From contig CACZIV010000019.1 in the NCBI GenBank assembly GCA_902781305.1, positions 1-34,538 on the forward strand: a stretch of 34,538 nucleotides of DNA, given 5' to 3'. A model generated the notes under the pieces. The model worked only from the letters and a program-made list of their open reading frames with translations, was not told the origin of the DNA and made no database searches. The first letter of the stretch is position 1. Each line of letters starts with the position of its first letter. Positions 1 to 8,332 of the stretch are shown piece by piece. The stretch comes from Pseudoselenomonas ruminantium (GTDB lineage: Bacteria; Bacillota; Negativicutes; Selenomonadales; Selenomonadaceae). The translations under genes and the position numbers were made by a program.

Positions 1-155
1 TCTGCGTGCACAGAAGTGTGCGTGAATGGCTTTCGACATTCAGTTCAAGCTGATTTATCAAGGCATACGGGATGTTTTCCGTGTGCGAAGTTTGAGTAAC
101 TAATAATACTGCAACTACAGTAACCACAGTTACAGATGCGACTAAGGTACAGAAG

Positions 156-1892
156 GTGACAACGACAACTTTTGTAACATGCAATGAAATTACATCGACC
201 AAACCAGAAGAGCCTATCCTTATCACTAATGGCACAACATCCATCACCGCTAATGGGGTATATAGATTTGCTTCAGATTACACAGGAACTCTGACAATAA
301 GCGCACCAACTGTAGAAATAATGGGGCCTGAAGATGGTTCAACGGTGAATGATGTATATATTGTAGATAATGGCTTACAGGATCTATATTTAAAGGATGT
401 AAGTATTTCCAATAATGGTGATGATTCAACGATACGATTTGATGCATTGGGTTCAAATACGCTTCATTTGTTAGGGACAAATACTATTTATGAAGAAGGA
501 AATTATCCTGGGCTTAGTATACCACGCCCTAAAAATACTGCATGTATAAATGCAGGAGGCAATCTGTCTGTGGTGGGGAATGGCAGCTTATCCATAACAT
601 CTAAATTTTTAAATTTTGGAGCAATAATTGGCAGTGATTATGAAGGAACTTGCGGTAATATATTATTAGGACAGGGAATAACAGTAGATATAATTCAGGA
701 AAATAATGGGCCTGGTGCTGGCATAGGAAGTGGTGGAGGTGAATCATCATCATGTGGGGATATATCAATAGGCAGCAATTCCAATATTACAGTAAAAAGA
801 TATACGACCCCTGGAGGTACAGTAGATAATGATAACCCAGGTGTGGCAATTGGTGCTGGACAAATAAGTGCTCGACCACAAGTTAATGTTAATATGCCAC
901 CTAAATGTGGTAATATTATTATTTATTCTAATGCAAATGTTACCGCTTATGGGCAAAAAGGCGCAGGTATTGGCTGTGGTGCTGGGGCAAGTTCCTGTGG
1001 AAATATCGTAATTTATTCCGATGCCAAGGTGGACGCAAAATCACAATCAGTAACAGGCAGTGCTGCGATAGGAAGCGGTACTGGAGGTTATGATTCTTTG
1101 GTTTCTTCAATACGCTACCAATCAACATGTGGAGATATCAAGATATACTCCTATTCGAGTGGTAATGTTAAAGCTGTTGCTGCTTCTATTGATGCTCAAG
1201 CTATCGGGAAAGGGAATACAAGTTCTAATTATTCGGCCTATAGTATAGTGGGAAATGTATTATTGTTAGATACAGCAATGCAAAAGACTGGTGGAATTGC
1301 TGATTACAGCGAACTTAGTCTTGGGGAAACTACGGTTACGGAATATGAAATAATCACCGATACTATTGAAACTACAGAAACAACGGGAACAATTACGGAA
1401 ACCGTAACAACACAATATGATACGTGGACAGAAACAACGGAACATATTTCAACGACAGTTTATGAAGATGGGGAATATGAACGTATAGCGAAGTTGAATA
1501 AACCTTTAATCATCCATACTGGAACAAAAGCTAATGAGCACCTACGTGTTTATATTGAAAATATGCGGTTAAGTGCATTAGGTATTGAAGATACTAAGAT
1601 AGATCCGTTGGAAGCTGCTGTATCTGCACTGGGAGTGATTGACAAAGCTATAGAATATGCATTGAATAATGCGACTAAAGTTGGTGCGTATTCATCAAGG
1701 CTCGGCCATACAAATGAAACCTTGGTGGTGTCGAAGGAAAGCATGACAGCTAGTGAATCGACAATACGTGACGCAGATATGGCTAAAGAAATGGTTTCTT
1801 TTACGAAGAACAGTATTCTGACACAAGCATCACAAGCTATTTTAGCGCAAGCAAATCAAAATTTGAGCAATGTACTGTCTCTTTTGCAATAA
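156..1892 (+). CDS. Flagellin-like protein, C-terminal part with large inserted repeat domain; probably 5'-truncated
   Basis: The last ~110 residues (about 465-578) are a clear flagellin C-terminal D1/D0 domain: the IENMRLSALGI segment, SRLGHTNETL, and the closing ESTIRDADMAKEMVSFTK and ILAQANQ helix. Before it lies a Thr-rich linker (about 390-445), and before that a domain (about 90-390) built of repeats with CGNI/CGDI starts and GAGIG/AAIGSG ends, which looks like a parallel beta-helix or surface adhesin fold. A second Thr-rich linker precedes the repeats and runs back past residue 1 to a TGA at 93-95. GTG at 156 is only the first possible start and has no properly spaced ribosome binding site. 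The expected flagellin N-terminal domain is not encoded in this frame. Domain identity is confident. Whether this is a live gene, a pseudogene or a silent cassette is not known. Confidence 0.6.
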   Translation: MTTTTFVTCNEITSTKPEEPILITNGTTSITANGVYRFASDYTGTLTISAPTVEIMGPEDGSTVNDVYIVDNGLQDLYLKDVSISNNGDDSTIRFDALGSNTLHLLGTNTIYEEGNYPGLSIPRPKNTACINAGGNLSVVGNGSLSITSKFLNFGAIIGSDYEGTCGNILLGQGITVDIIQENNGPGAGIGSGGGESSSCGDISIGSNSNITVKRYTTPGGTVDNDNPGVAIGAGQISARPQVNVNMPPKCGNIIIYSNANVTAYGQKGAGIGCGAGASSCGNIVIYSDAKVDAKSQSVTGSAAIGSGTGGYDSLVSSIRYQSTCGDIKIYSYSSGNVKAVAASIDAQAIGKGNTSSNYSAYSIVGNVLLLDTAMQKTGGIADYSELSLGETTVTEYEIITDTIETTETTGTITETVTTQYDTWTETTEHISTTVYEDGEYERIAKLNKPLIIHTGTKANEHLRVYIENMRLSALGIEDTKIDPLEAAVSALGVIDKAIEYALNNATKVGAYSSRLGHTNETLVVSKESMTASESTIRDADMAKEMVSFTKNSILTQASQAILAQANQNLSNVLSLLQ

Positions 1893-1997
1893 AAGAATGT
1901 TAAGGAGATCAAACATTGTAAAGATGCAGATACGTTAAATTGTAGGAAAGGATAATGACCTATAATGAAGTTGCAGGCATCTTCATAGAAAATGGAT

Positions 1998-2040
1998 AAA
2001 AAATACCGGTCAGCATGCACTATGCGACCGGCATTTTTAG
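1998..2040. terminator. Bidirectional terminator between the flagellin-like gene and serC
   Basis: Two arms (CCGGTC plus GCAT, and ATGC plus GACCGG) form a 10-bp stem with one bulged base and a short loop. A run of A precedes it and a run of T follows it, so it can stop the flagellin-like transcript on the plus strand and the serC transcript on the minus strand. Confidence 0.8.
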
Positions 2041-2052
2041 TGAAATTATAAA

Positions 2053-3144
2053 TCAGACGTTTTCTTTGCGGAACTTATCCATGAACTGGGCGAGCTTTTC
2101 AGCGCCTTCATACGGCATGGCGTTGTAGATGGATGCGCGCATGCCGCCGACACTGCGGTGGCCTTTGACGCCGCTAAGACCCTGCTCTAAAGCTTCTTTT
2201 ACGAATTTTGCTTCGAGTTCTTCAGAAGGCAGGCGGAAGGTAACGTTCATGAAGGAACGGCTGTCCTTGTCAGCATGGCCTTTGTAGAAACCGTCGGAAT
2301 TGTCGATGGCATCGTAGACCACAGCGGCTTTCTTCTTATTGCGTTTAGCCATTTCCTCAAGACCGCCTTCAGCCTTAATCCAGGCGGCAACTTTGCCGAC
2401 CATGTAGATGCAGAAAGCAGGCGGCGTGTTGTAGAGGGAATCCTTTTCGAGGAAGGTGCTGTAGCGGAACATGGTCGGTAGAGTTTTGGGGCTCTTGGCG
2501 AGCAGTTCTTTTTTGGCAACGACGAGCACGACACCAGCGGGGCCTAAGTTCTTCTGCACGCCGGCGTAGATGAAGTCAAACTTCTTAAAGTCGAGCGGAC
2601 GGGAGAGCATATCCGAGGACATATCGGCAAAGAGGGGCACGCCGTTTGTTTCAGGAATGTAGTGGTATTCCGTGCCATAAATGGTGTTGTTGTAGCAAAG
2701 GTGTACATAGGCAGCATTCGGATTGATTTTGAGTTCTTCCTGAATGGGAATGTGCTTGAAATCTCTATCCTTGCTGGAAGCGGCGATTTCACCCACGCCT
2801 AAGAGTTCCGCCTCTTTGTAGGCTTTGGAGGCAAAACTGCCGGACAGGACATAGCTGCCGGGATGGTCTGGGCTGGCAAAGTTCAGCGGAATCATGGCGA
2901 ATTGCTGGCTGGCACCGCCCTGGCAGAACAGGACTTCGTAATCGTCGCCGAGGCCCATGAGTTCCTTGATATCGGCTTTTGCCTGTGCATGTACGGCGGC
3001 ATAGGGCTTAGCGCGGTGGCTGATTTCCAGAATGGACATGCCGCTGTCACCGAAGTTCAGAAATTCTGCCTGTGCTTCCTTGAGTACCGACAGGGGCAGG
3101 GTAGCCGGGCCGGGATTAAAGTTATATACGCGATTTGCTTCCAT
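2053..3144 (-). CDS. serC: Phosphoserine aminotransferase (SerC)
   Basis: This is the pyridoxal-phosphate enzyme that transaminates 3-phosphohydroxypyruvate with glutamate to give 3-phosphoserine, the second step of serine synthesis in the cytoplasm. The 363 residues match the family length. The protein opens with NFNPGPATLP, has the cofactor phosphate-binding GGASQQF near residue 76, and the Schiff-base lysine is K198 in GVQKNLGPAG. The C-terminal KGHRSVGGMRASIYNAM is typical of SerC. An AGGAGG at 3151-3156 lies 6 bases before the ATG. The gene stands alone, back to back with the trp leader. The pathway's first enzyme, serA, lies beyond the trp operon; no serB is present in the window. Confidence 0.97.
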   Translation of the reverse strand: MEANRVYNFNPGPATLPLSVLKEAQAEFLNFGDSGMSILEISHRAKPYAAVHAQAKADIKELMGLGDDYEVLFCQGGASQQFAMIPLNFASPDHPGSYVLSGSFASKAYKEAELLGVGEIAASSKDRDFKHIPIQEELKINPNAAYVHLCYNNTIYGTEYHYIPETNGVPLFADMSSDMLSRPLDFKKFDFIYAGVQKNLGPAGVVLVVAKKELLAKSPKTLPTMFRYSTFLEKDSLYNTPPAFCIYMVGKVAAWIKAEGGLEEMAKRNKKKAAVVYDAIDNSDGFYKGHADKDSRSFMNVTFRLPSEELEAKFVKEALEQGLSGVKGHRSVGGMRASIYNAMPYEGAEKLAQFMDKFRKENV

Positions 3145-3202
3145 GGAGTACCTCCTAAAAGTAAAAAACTTACAATGTTACATATAGCGGATATTTTTCT
3201 CT

Positions 3203-3231
3203 ATTTTACCCCTAATTTTTTATAAAAGCAA
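3203..3231 (-). promoter_or_regulatory. Promoter of serC
   Basis: On the minus strand TTGCTT (3226-3231) and TAAAAT (3203-3208) are 17 bases apart, about 60 bases before the serC start codon, which is a good sigma-70-type arrangement. Confidence 0.6.
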
Positions 3232-3313
3232 GGGCAAAAACAAATATTGTTCCTCTATAAAATACAGATGGCGAAACTGAAAAGATAAATTTTACAGATT
3301 TACGAAAAATATC

Positions 3314-3340
3314 TTGACATACCTGCGGAATAATGATAAG
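3314..3340 (+). promoter_or_regulatory. Promoter of the trp leader and operon
   Basis: A perfect -35 TTGACA (3314-3319) is followed after 15 bases by GATAAG (3335-3340), a four-of-six -10. A start near 3347 would place the whole T-box leader in the transcript. The -35 is convincing; the exact -10 is less sure. Confidence 0.55.
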
Positions 3341-3372
3341 CTTACATCAATTTCAAAATTAAACAATAAGGA

Positions 3373-3705
3373 ACTGCGATAAATAATATTGTAAGATTAT
3401 TTTATCGCAGTGACCTAAACCGATGAAGCGGAGATAACGGCTTTTACGCCTTTACAGAGAGCCTGCGTTGCTGGAAGTCAGGCAAGAAACGGATGGTCAA
3501 ATGGACCGCTGAGGGTGCAGTCAAATGATTTGACAGGTCAAATCAGAGTATTCTGCAACGTGAGGAACGCGTGAGTTTCCGGGGATATGGTTGTATCCTG
3601 CAAAGCGCATGGCTGAAAGCCATGAAAACAAGGTGGCACCGCGGATAGTGTGAAAACTTTTCGTCCTTGATAGAATGGATTGTTCTGTCAAGGGCGTTTT
3701 ATTTT
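3373..3705 (+). promoter_or_regulatory. Tryptophan-specific T-box leader
   Basis: The conserved T-box (AAGGTGGCACCGCGG, about 3630-3644) pairs with downstream bases to form the antiterminator; the same bases are the 5' arm of the terminator at 3662-3705. In stem I the distal AGAGAGCC...GCTGGAAG motifs are visible at about 3456-3477. The basal arms AGCGG and CCGCT bracket a specifier loop that reads TGG (3502-3504) followed by A, the usual position of the specifier codon, so it should read tRNA-Trp. The T-box TGGC would pair with a GCCA acceptor end, fitting the G discriminator base of bacterial tRNA-Trp. Uncharged tRNA-Trp should allow read-through into trpD. An extra ~15-bp hairpin (3373-3411) precedes stem I. 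Confidence 0.9.
3662..3705 (+). terminator. Regulated terminator of the trp T-box leader
   Basis: Arms 3662-3675 and 3683-3696 form a 14-bp stem (two G.U pairs) with a 7-base loop, followed by TTTTATTTT. The 5' arm overlaps the bases needed for the antiterminator, as expected of a T-box switch. Confidence 0.9.
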
Positions 3706-3759
3706 GCCTGGGTTATGGCAGAACCGTGCCGGAGTTTTTGTATCGAAGGAGGATTTACC

Positions 3760-4791
3760 ATGATTGAGCAGGCTATTGTAAAGATTGTCAGCAAAGAAGA
3801 TTTGACTTACGATGAAGCTTATGCCGTGATGAATGAGATTATGAGCGGCAAGACTAGTCCCACGCAGAATGCGGCGTTCCTGGCGGCACTCTCCACCAAG
3901 AGTGCGCGGGCGGAAACCACGGAGGAAATCGCCGGCTGTGCGGCGGCCATGCGTGACCATGCGACGAAGGTGGATACGGGAATGGATATCTGCGATATTG
4001 TCGGTACCGGCGGCGACCACTCCCAAAGCTTCAATATCTCTACCACGGCAAGTTTAGTGGCGGCTGCGGGCGGTGTAAAAGTCGCCAAGCATGGCAATCG
4101 GGCAGCCTCCTCCAAATGCGGCACGGCAGATTGTCTGGAGGCGCTGGGCGTTAATATCGAGCAAAGCCCGGAGATGTGCAAGAAACTTCTCGATGAAGTG
4201 GGCATGTGCTTCTTCTTTGCACAGAAGTATCACACTTCCATGAAATATGTCGGCGCTATCCGCAAGGAACTTGGGGTACGGACGGTGTTCAATATCTTGG
4301 GGCCGCTGACCAATCCCGGCAGTCCGACCCGCCAGCTCTTGGGGGTTTATGATGAATACCTCGTGGCGCCGCTCGCGCATGTGCTCAGCAGCCTTGGCGT
4401 CAAGCGGGGCATGGTGGTTTACGGCAGGGATAAATTGGATGAGATTTCCCTGTCAGCGCCCACGGCGGTCTGCGAAATCCGCGATGGCTGGGTCAAGGCT
4501 TATACCATTAAGCCGGAAGATTTCGGTATGGAACGCTGCACGAAGGATGATTTAGTGGGCGGTACGCCCGCGGAAAATGCTGCAATTACCCGCAGTATTT
4601 TGCAGGGCGAGCGCGGGCATAAGCGCAATGCAGTGCTCCTGAACGCAGGTGCGGCGCTCTATATCAACGACAAGGCACCGGCTTTGGTTGATGGTGTAAA
4701 ACTTGCGGCAGAGCTTATTGACTCCGGCAAGGCCATGGAAACTTTGGAGAAGTTTGCCGCTATAAGTCAGAAAGTGCAGGCGGTAGCATGA
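3760..4791 (+). CDS. trpD: Anthranilate phosphoribosyltransferase (TrpD)
   Basis: TrpD joins anthranilate to phosphoribosyl pyrophosphate, the second step of tryptophan synthesis. The 343 residues match the usual length. GTGGD (residues 82-86) binds the pyrophosphate, SFNISTTAS follows, and KHGNRAASS (from K110) is the next conserved block. [20 protein letters not shown] is the family's central signature. The frame stays open upstream into the leader terminator, but the start at ATG 3760 is preferred because GAAGGAGG ends 7 bases before it and the protein then begins as the family does. It is a stand-alone TrpD with no glutamine amidotransferase domain. Its stop overlaps the trpC start (ATGA). 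Confidence 0.97.
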   Translation: MIEQAIVKIVSKEDLTYDEAYAVMNEIMSGKTSPTQNAAFLAALSTKSARAETTEEIAGCAAAMRDHATKVDTGMDICDIVGTGGDHSQSFNISTTASLVAAAGGVKVAKHGNRAASSKCGTADCLEALGVNIEQSPEMCKKLLDEVGMCFFFAQKYHTSMKYVGAIRKELGVRTVFNILGPLTNPGSPTRQLLGVYDEYLVAPLAHVLSSLGVKRGMVVYGRDKLDEISLSAPTAVCEIRDGWVKAYTIKPEDFGMERCTKDDLVGGTPAENAAITRSILQGERGHKRNAVLLNAGAALYINDKAPALVDGVKLAAELIDSGKAMETLEKFAAISQKVQAVA

Positions 4792-5594
4792 CGGTACTGG
4801 ATAGGCTGGCAGGCTATGCCAGAGAACGAGTGAAGGCGGCTAAGGAACAGAAATCTTTGGCACAAATCCGTGAGGAAGCGTTGGCGCTGCCCAAGGGGGA
4901 TTTTGCCTTTGAACAGGCCTTGCGGAAAAAGAAACTGTCCTTTATCTGCGAATGCAAGAAGGCTTCGCCTTCTAAAGGGCTTATTGCTCCGGACTTTCCC
5001 TATTTGCAGATTGCCAAGGAATACGAGGCTGCCGGCGCTGATGCAATTTCCGTGTTAACGGAGCCAAGCGAGTTTTTAGGCAGTGATGCTTACCTGCGGG
5101 AGATTGCGGCGGCGGTGAACATTCCCTGCCTGCGCAAGGATTTCACCGTGGATGAATATATGATTTATGAAGCCAAGCTTTTGGGCGCGGCGGCGGTGCT
5201 CTTGATTTGCTCCCTGCTTACGGAGGCGCAGATTCGGAAATACTTGGCCATCTGCGATAAGCTGGGGCTGTCAGCGTTGGTGGAAGCCCATGATGAAGCA
5301 GAAGTAAAGATGGCCTTAAATGCGGGGGCGCGGATAATCGGCGTCAATAACCGCAACCTCAAGGATTTTTCCGTAGACCTCAATAATAGTGCCAACTTGC
5401 GTGAACTGGTGCCTGCAGATATCATCTTTGTAGCCGAAAGCGGCATCAAAGATGCAGAAGATGTCAAAGCCGCTGTGAAGATGGGCGCCAGCGCTGTGCT
5501 GGTGGGAGAAGCCCTGATGCGGGCGGAAGATAAGAATGGAAAACTAGCGGAGTTTTATGCCGCTGCGGATAGAGTAAAGGAGCGTTTGCAATGA
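4788..5594 (+). CDS. trpC: Indole-3-glycerol phosphate synthase (TrpC)
   Basis: TrpC closes and decarboxylates carboxyphenylaminodeoxyribulose phosphate to indole-3-glycerol phosphate. The 268-residue single (beta-alpha)8 barrel shows [13 protein letters not shown] (from residue 52), [15 protein letters not shown] with the likely catalytic lysine K117, ALVEAHDE with E166, [16 protein letters not shown] and the C-terminal phosphate-binding LVGEALMR. There is no fused PRA isomerase (TrpF) domain, although many bacteria carry TrpC-TrpF as one protein. It overlaps trpD upstream and trpB downstream by 4 bases each (ATGA), which suggests coupled translation. Confidence 0.97.
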   Translation: MTVLDRLAGYARERVKAAKEQKSLAQIREEALALPKGDFAFEQALRKKKLSFICECKKASPSKGLIAPDFPYLQIAKEYEAAGADAISVLTEPSEFLGSDAYLREIAAAVNIPCLRKDFTVDEYMIYEAKLLGAAAVLLICSLLTEAQIRKYLAICDKLGLSALVEAHDEAEVKMALNAGARIIGVNNRNLKDFSVDLNNSANLRELVPADIIFVAESGIKDAEDVKAAVKMGASAVLVGEALMRAEDKNGKLAEFYAAADRVKERLQ

Positions 5595-6781
5595 CCAATC
5601 CTCAGGGAAGATTCGGCATTCATGGCGGGCAGTACATTCCCGAAACCTTGATGAATGCCGTTATCGAATTAGAAGAAGCCTATAACCACTATAAAAAAGA
5701 CCCGCAGTTCCAAAAGGAACTCACGGAACTCTTAAATGACTATGCCGGCCGTCCATCACGGCTCTATTATGCGGAGAAAATGACCCGCGACTTGGGGGGA
5801 GCAAAAATTTACCTCAAGCGTGAGGACTTAAACCATACCGGCGCACATAAAATCAACAATGTGCTGGGGCAGGCACTACTGGCGAAAAAGATGGGCAAGA
5901 CCCGCCTGATTGCCGAAACCGGCGCCGGCCAGCATGGTGTGGCTACGGCTACGGCGGCAGCACTTATGGGCATGGATTGCGTGGTCTTTATGGGCAAGGA
6001 GGACACGGAACGGCAGGCGCTCAATGTCTACCGCATGCGTTTGCTCGGTGCCAAGGTTGTAGCGGTTACTTCCGGCACGGCGACGCTTAAAGATGCCGTA
6101 TCTGAAGCCATGCGCGAATGGACGACCCGTATCAGCGACACCCATTATTGCTTGGGTTCCGTTATGGGGCCGCATCCGTTCCCGACGATAGTCCGCGACT
6201 TTCAGGCGGTTATCTCACAGGAAATCAAAAGTCAGATGTTAGAGAAAGAAGGTCGCCTGCCGGATGCAGTATTGGCCTGTGTGGGCGGCGGCTCCAATGC
6301 CATCGGCAGTTTCTATCACTTCATTGAGGATGAGCAGGTACGACTGATTGGCTGTGAAGCTGCCGGCAGGGGCATTGACACCTTTGAGACGGCGGCGACC
6401 ATCAATACGGGCCGCGTGGGGATTTTCCACGGCATGAAATCCTATTTCTGTCAGGATGAAAACGGTCAGATTGCACCGGTGTATTCCATTTCAGCGGGGC
6501 TTGACTATCCCGGCGTCGGCCCGGAACATGCCCACCTGCATGATATCGGGCGGGCAGAGTATGTGGCGATTACTGATGATGAAGCAGTGGAGGCGTTTGA
6601 ATATCTCTCGCGGACGGAAGGCATTATCCCGGCGATTGAGTCTTCCCATGCCATCGCCCATGCCATGAAACTGGCACCGCAACTGGACAAGGACAAAATC
6701 ATCGTTGTAACGGTATCTGGACGGGGCGACAAGGACTGTGCCGCCATTGCCCGCTATCGGGGGGAGGATATTCATGAGTAA
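5591..6781 (+). CDS. trpB: Tryptophan synthase beta chain (TrpB)
   Basis: TrpB condenses indole, channelled from TrpA, with L-serine to form tryptophan using pyridoxal phosphate. The 396 residues match the TrpB1 class. The cofactor lysine is K87 in [10 protein letters not shown], the same number as in the Salmonella enzyme, and the phosphate-binding glycine loop GGGSNAIGS is at 232-240. [13 protein letters not shown] and [14 protein letters not shown] are also typical. The last 8 bases overlap the trpA start. Its need for serine gives sense to the serC and serA genes on either side of the operon. Confidence 0.98.
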   Translation: MTNPQGRFGIHGGQYIPETLMNAVIELEEAYNHYKKDPQFQKELTELLNDYAGRPSRLYYAEKMTRDLGGAKIYLKREDLNHTGAHKINNVLGQALLAKKMGKTRLIAETGAGQHGVATATAAALMGMDCVVFMGKEDTERQALNVYRMRLLGAKVVAVTSGTATLKDAVSEAMREWTTRISDTHYCLGSVMGPHPFPTIVRDFQAVISQEIKSQMLEKEGRLPDAVLACVGGGSNAIGSFYHFIEDEQVRLIGCEAAGRGIDTFETAATINTGRVGIFHGMKSYFCQDENGQIAPVYSISAGLDYPGVGPEHAHLHDIGRAEYVAITDDEAVEAFEYLSRTEGIIPAIESSHAIAHAMKLAPQLDKDKIIVVTVSGRGDKDCAAIARYRGEDIHE

Positions 6782-7547
6782 TATTGCAAATGCATTCAAG
6801 AACGGCAAAGCCTTTATACCCTTTTTTACTTGCGGTTTCCCCGATATGGAAACGAGCAAGGCCGCGATTAAGGCGGCTGTGGATAATGGCGCTGACCTTA
6901 TCGAACTGGGGATTCCCTTCTCTGACCCTACAGCCGAAGGTCCGGTGATTCAGCGTTCCACATTGGGGGCGTTGAAAAACGGCGTCAATACCAACAAGAT
7001 TTTCAAGATGGTCAAGGACCTGCGGCAGGAAGTTACGATTCCGCTGGTCTTTATGACCTATGCCAATGTGGTGTTCTCTTATGGCGGGGAGGATTTCTTC
7101 GCCAAATGTCAGGAGGTGGGGATTGATGGGCTTATCCTGCCGGATTTGCCTTATGAGGAAAAAGAAGAATTTGCGGCCCTCAGCGAAAAGTACGGTGTGG
7201 ATTTGATTTCCATGATTGCGCCGACGTCCCATGAGCGCATCGCCATGATTGCCAAAGAAGCCACGGGCTTTATCTATGTGGTCAGCAGTTTGGGCGTTAC
7301 TGGCGTGCGCAAGGAAATCACCACGAATCTGACGGAAATGGTGGAAGAAATCCGTAAGGTCACGGATGTGCCCTGTGCCATTGGCTTTGGCATCGCCAAT
7401 CCCGACCAGTCCAAACGCATGGCCCAGATTGCCGACGGCGTGATTGTAGGGTCAGCCATTGTGAAACTGCTCGAAAAATATGGGAAGGATGCGCCGGAAT
7501 ATGTGGGGGCTTATGTGAAGTCTATGCATCCGAGAAATTTGCTATAA
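6774..7547 (+). CDS. trpA: Tryptophan synthase alpha chain (TrpA)
   Basis: TrpA cleaves indole-3-glycerol phosphate to indole and glyceraldehyde 3-phosphate and passes indole to TrpB. The protein is 257 residues. ATG 6774 is chosen because GGGGGAGG lies just upstream and the protein then begins MSNIANAF as expected; an earlier in-frame ATG would add 12 unusual residues. The catalytic glutamate is E44 in [11 protein letters not shown]. The position of the second catalytic acid (Asp60 in Salmonella) is Glu55 here, in [28 protein letters not shown] and GVIVGSAIV form the phosphate-binding part. It is the last gene of the operon, followed directly by a terminator. Confidence 0.96.
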   Translation: MSNIANAFKNGKAFIPFFTCGFPDMETSKAAIKAAVDNGADLIELGIPFSDPTAEGPVIQRSTLGALKNGVNTNKIFKMVKDLRQEVTIPLVFMTYANVVFSYGGEDFFAKCQEVGIDGLILPDLPYEEKEEFAALSEKYGVDLISMIAPTSHERIAMIAKEATGFIYVVSSLGVTGVRKEITTNLTEMVEEIRKVTDVPCAIGFGIANPDQSKRMAQIADGVIVGSAIVKLLEKYGKDAPEYVGAYVKSMHPRNLL

Positions 7548-7552
7548 ATGCG

Positions 7553-7585
7553 GCCCGAGGAAAAAGATATTTCCTCGGGCTGTTT
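7553..7585 (+). terminator. Terminator of the trp operon
   Basis: Arms 7553-7563 and 7570-7580 form a perfect 11-bp stem (GCCCGAGGAAA with its complement) with a 6-base loop. It is followed by TGTTT, a weak T run, just after the trpA stop. Confidence 0.75.
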
Positions 7586-7591
7586 CATGAA

Positions 7592-8196
7592 AAATTGCAG
7601 TTTGCCAGTACGTGCTAAAATTTTTTGTTACAGCTCAGTTTGGGCGGAGGTGGTAATACTTTTCGCCGTTGCACGAAATGACCCACAAGGAAATGTATGG
7701 GCTTTTAGCCACCTGCGCCGGGCAAGACCGACGGCGCGTATGTTCAGCGCAATATTTAGTTTATATCGTTTGTGGGCCAGTCCTCACTGTGTTCGGACAG
7801 TCGTTCCACGGCAAAAAGCATCACCACCTCCGCCCTAAGTGATGTTCGTATAAAACGGCATTTTCGCGGTGACAAGCAGCAAGTACATCGATGTTCTTGT
7901 TACGGGAGCAACGAGTTCGTAGCAATAGCCTAATCCGTAACTTGGGGCGAACGGGGAGTGCTTTTTCTGTCAGGAGCGACTGCCTGAACGCAGTGAAGGC
8001 CGGCCCCTGTAGGGCGTTGCTAAGTAAGTTCGCTGACAGAAGCGCCGTTGGCCCGCCCGGCGCAGGCGACTGGACAGCTATTTTTCCCGAGGGGGTCGTT
8101 TAGCGGGAAACAGAAAAAGTACTCCCTGTTTGCCCCTGACAACGTATAAACAGGCTACCTTTAGCACGAAACGAACTCCCCAACAAACTGCAATTT
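7592..8196 (+). ncRNA. Large structured non-coding element, unknown family (candidate RNA or mobile repeat)
   Basis: The 600 bases between trpA and serA hold no credible gene but are full of nested complementarity. A perfect 13-bp helix joins 7592-7604 to 8184-8196, and a perfect 9-bp helix joins 7611-7619 to 8160-8168. Inside lie three domains. Domain A is closed by a perfect 13-bp helix (7642-7654 with 7823-7835) that continues as 7660-7669 with 7808-7816. Domain B is an 8-bp helix (7869-7876 with 7896-7903). Domain C is closed by an unbroken 27-bp helix (7944-7970 with 8110-8136). GCGCCG/CGGCGC hairpins occur in both A (7715-7737) and C (8042-8063). Odd pairs in C and B are all G.U on the plus strand, which favours a plus-strand RNA. 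A possible promoter (TTGCAG 7595-7600, TAAAAT 7616-7621) lies in the left arm. It could instead be a non-autonomous transposable element; I do not recognise the family. Confidence 0.45.
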
Positions 8197-8267
8197 GTTA
8201 CATAAAGCATGAATTAATAGCATAAAACTAAACTTAGAAATAAAATTTGTTTTTTGGTAAAATACAC

Positions 8268-8296
8268 TTGCTACTGCGAAATGGATAAACTATAAT
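8268..8296 (+). promoter_or_regulatory. Promoter of serA
   Basis: TTGCTA (8268-8273) and a perfect TATAAT (8291-8296) are 17 bases apart, about 37 bases before the serA start. serA therefore has its own promoter beyond the structured element. Confidence 0.8.
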
Positions 8297-8332
8297 GGAA
8301 TAGTGTTATTTTGATTATAAGGAGCGATGGAT

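Noticed and set aside
7548-8103. Two open frames (about 96 and 70 codons) inside the structured element
   Set aside because: They have no ribosome binding site, the translations are rich in Arg, Pro and Cys without family resemblance, and the bases are explained by RNA-like pairing.
7592-8196. Element as RNase P RNA, tmRNA or a group II intron
   Set aside because: None of the conserved cores (for example the intron domain V hairpin or the tmRNA tRNA-like 3' end) could be found.
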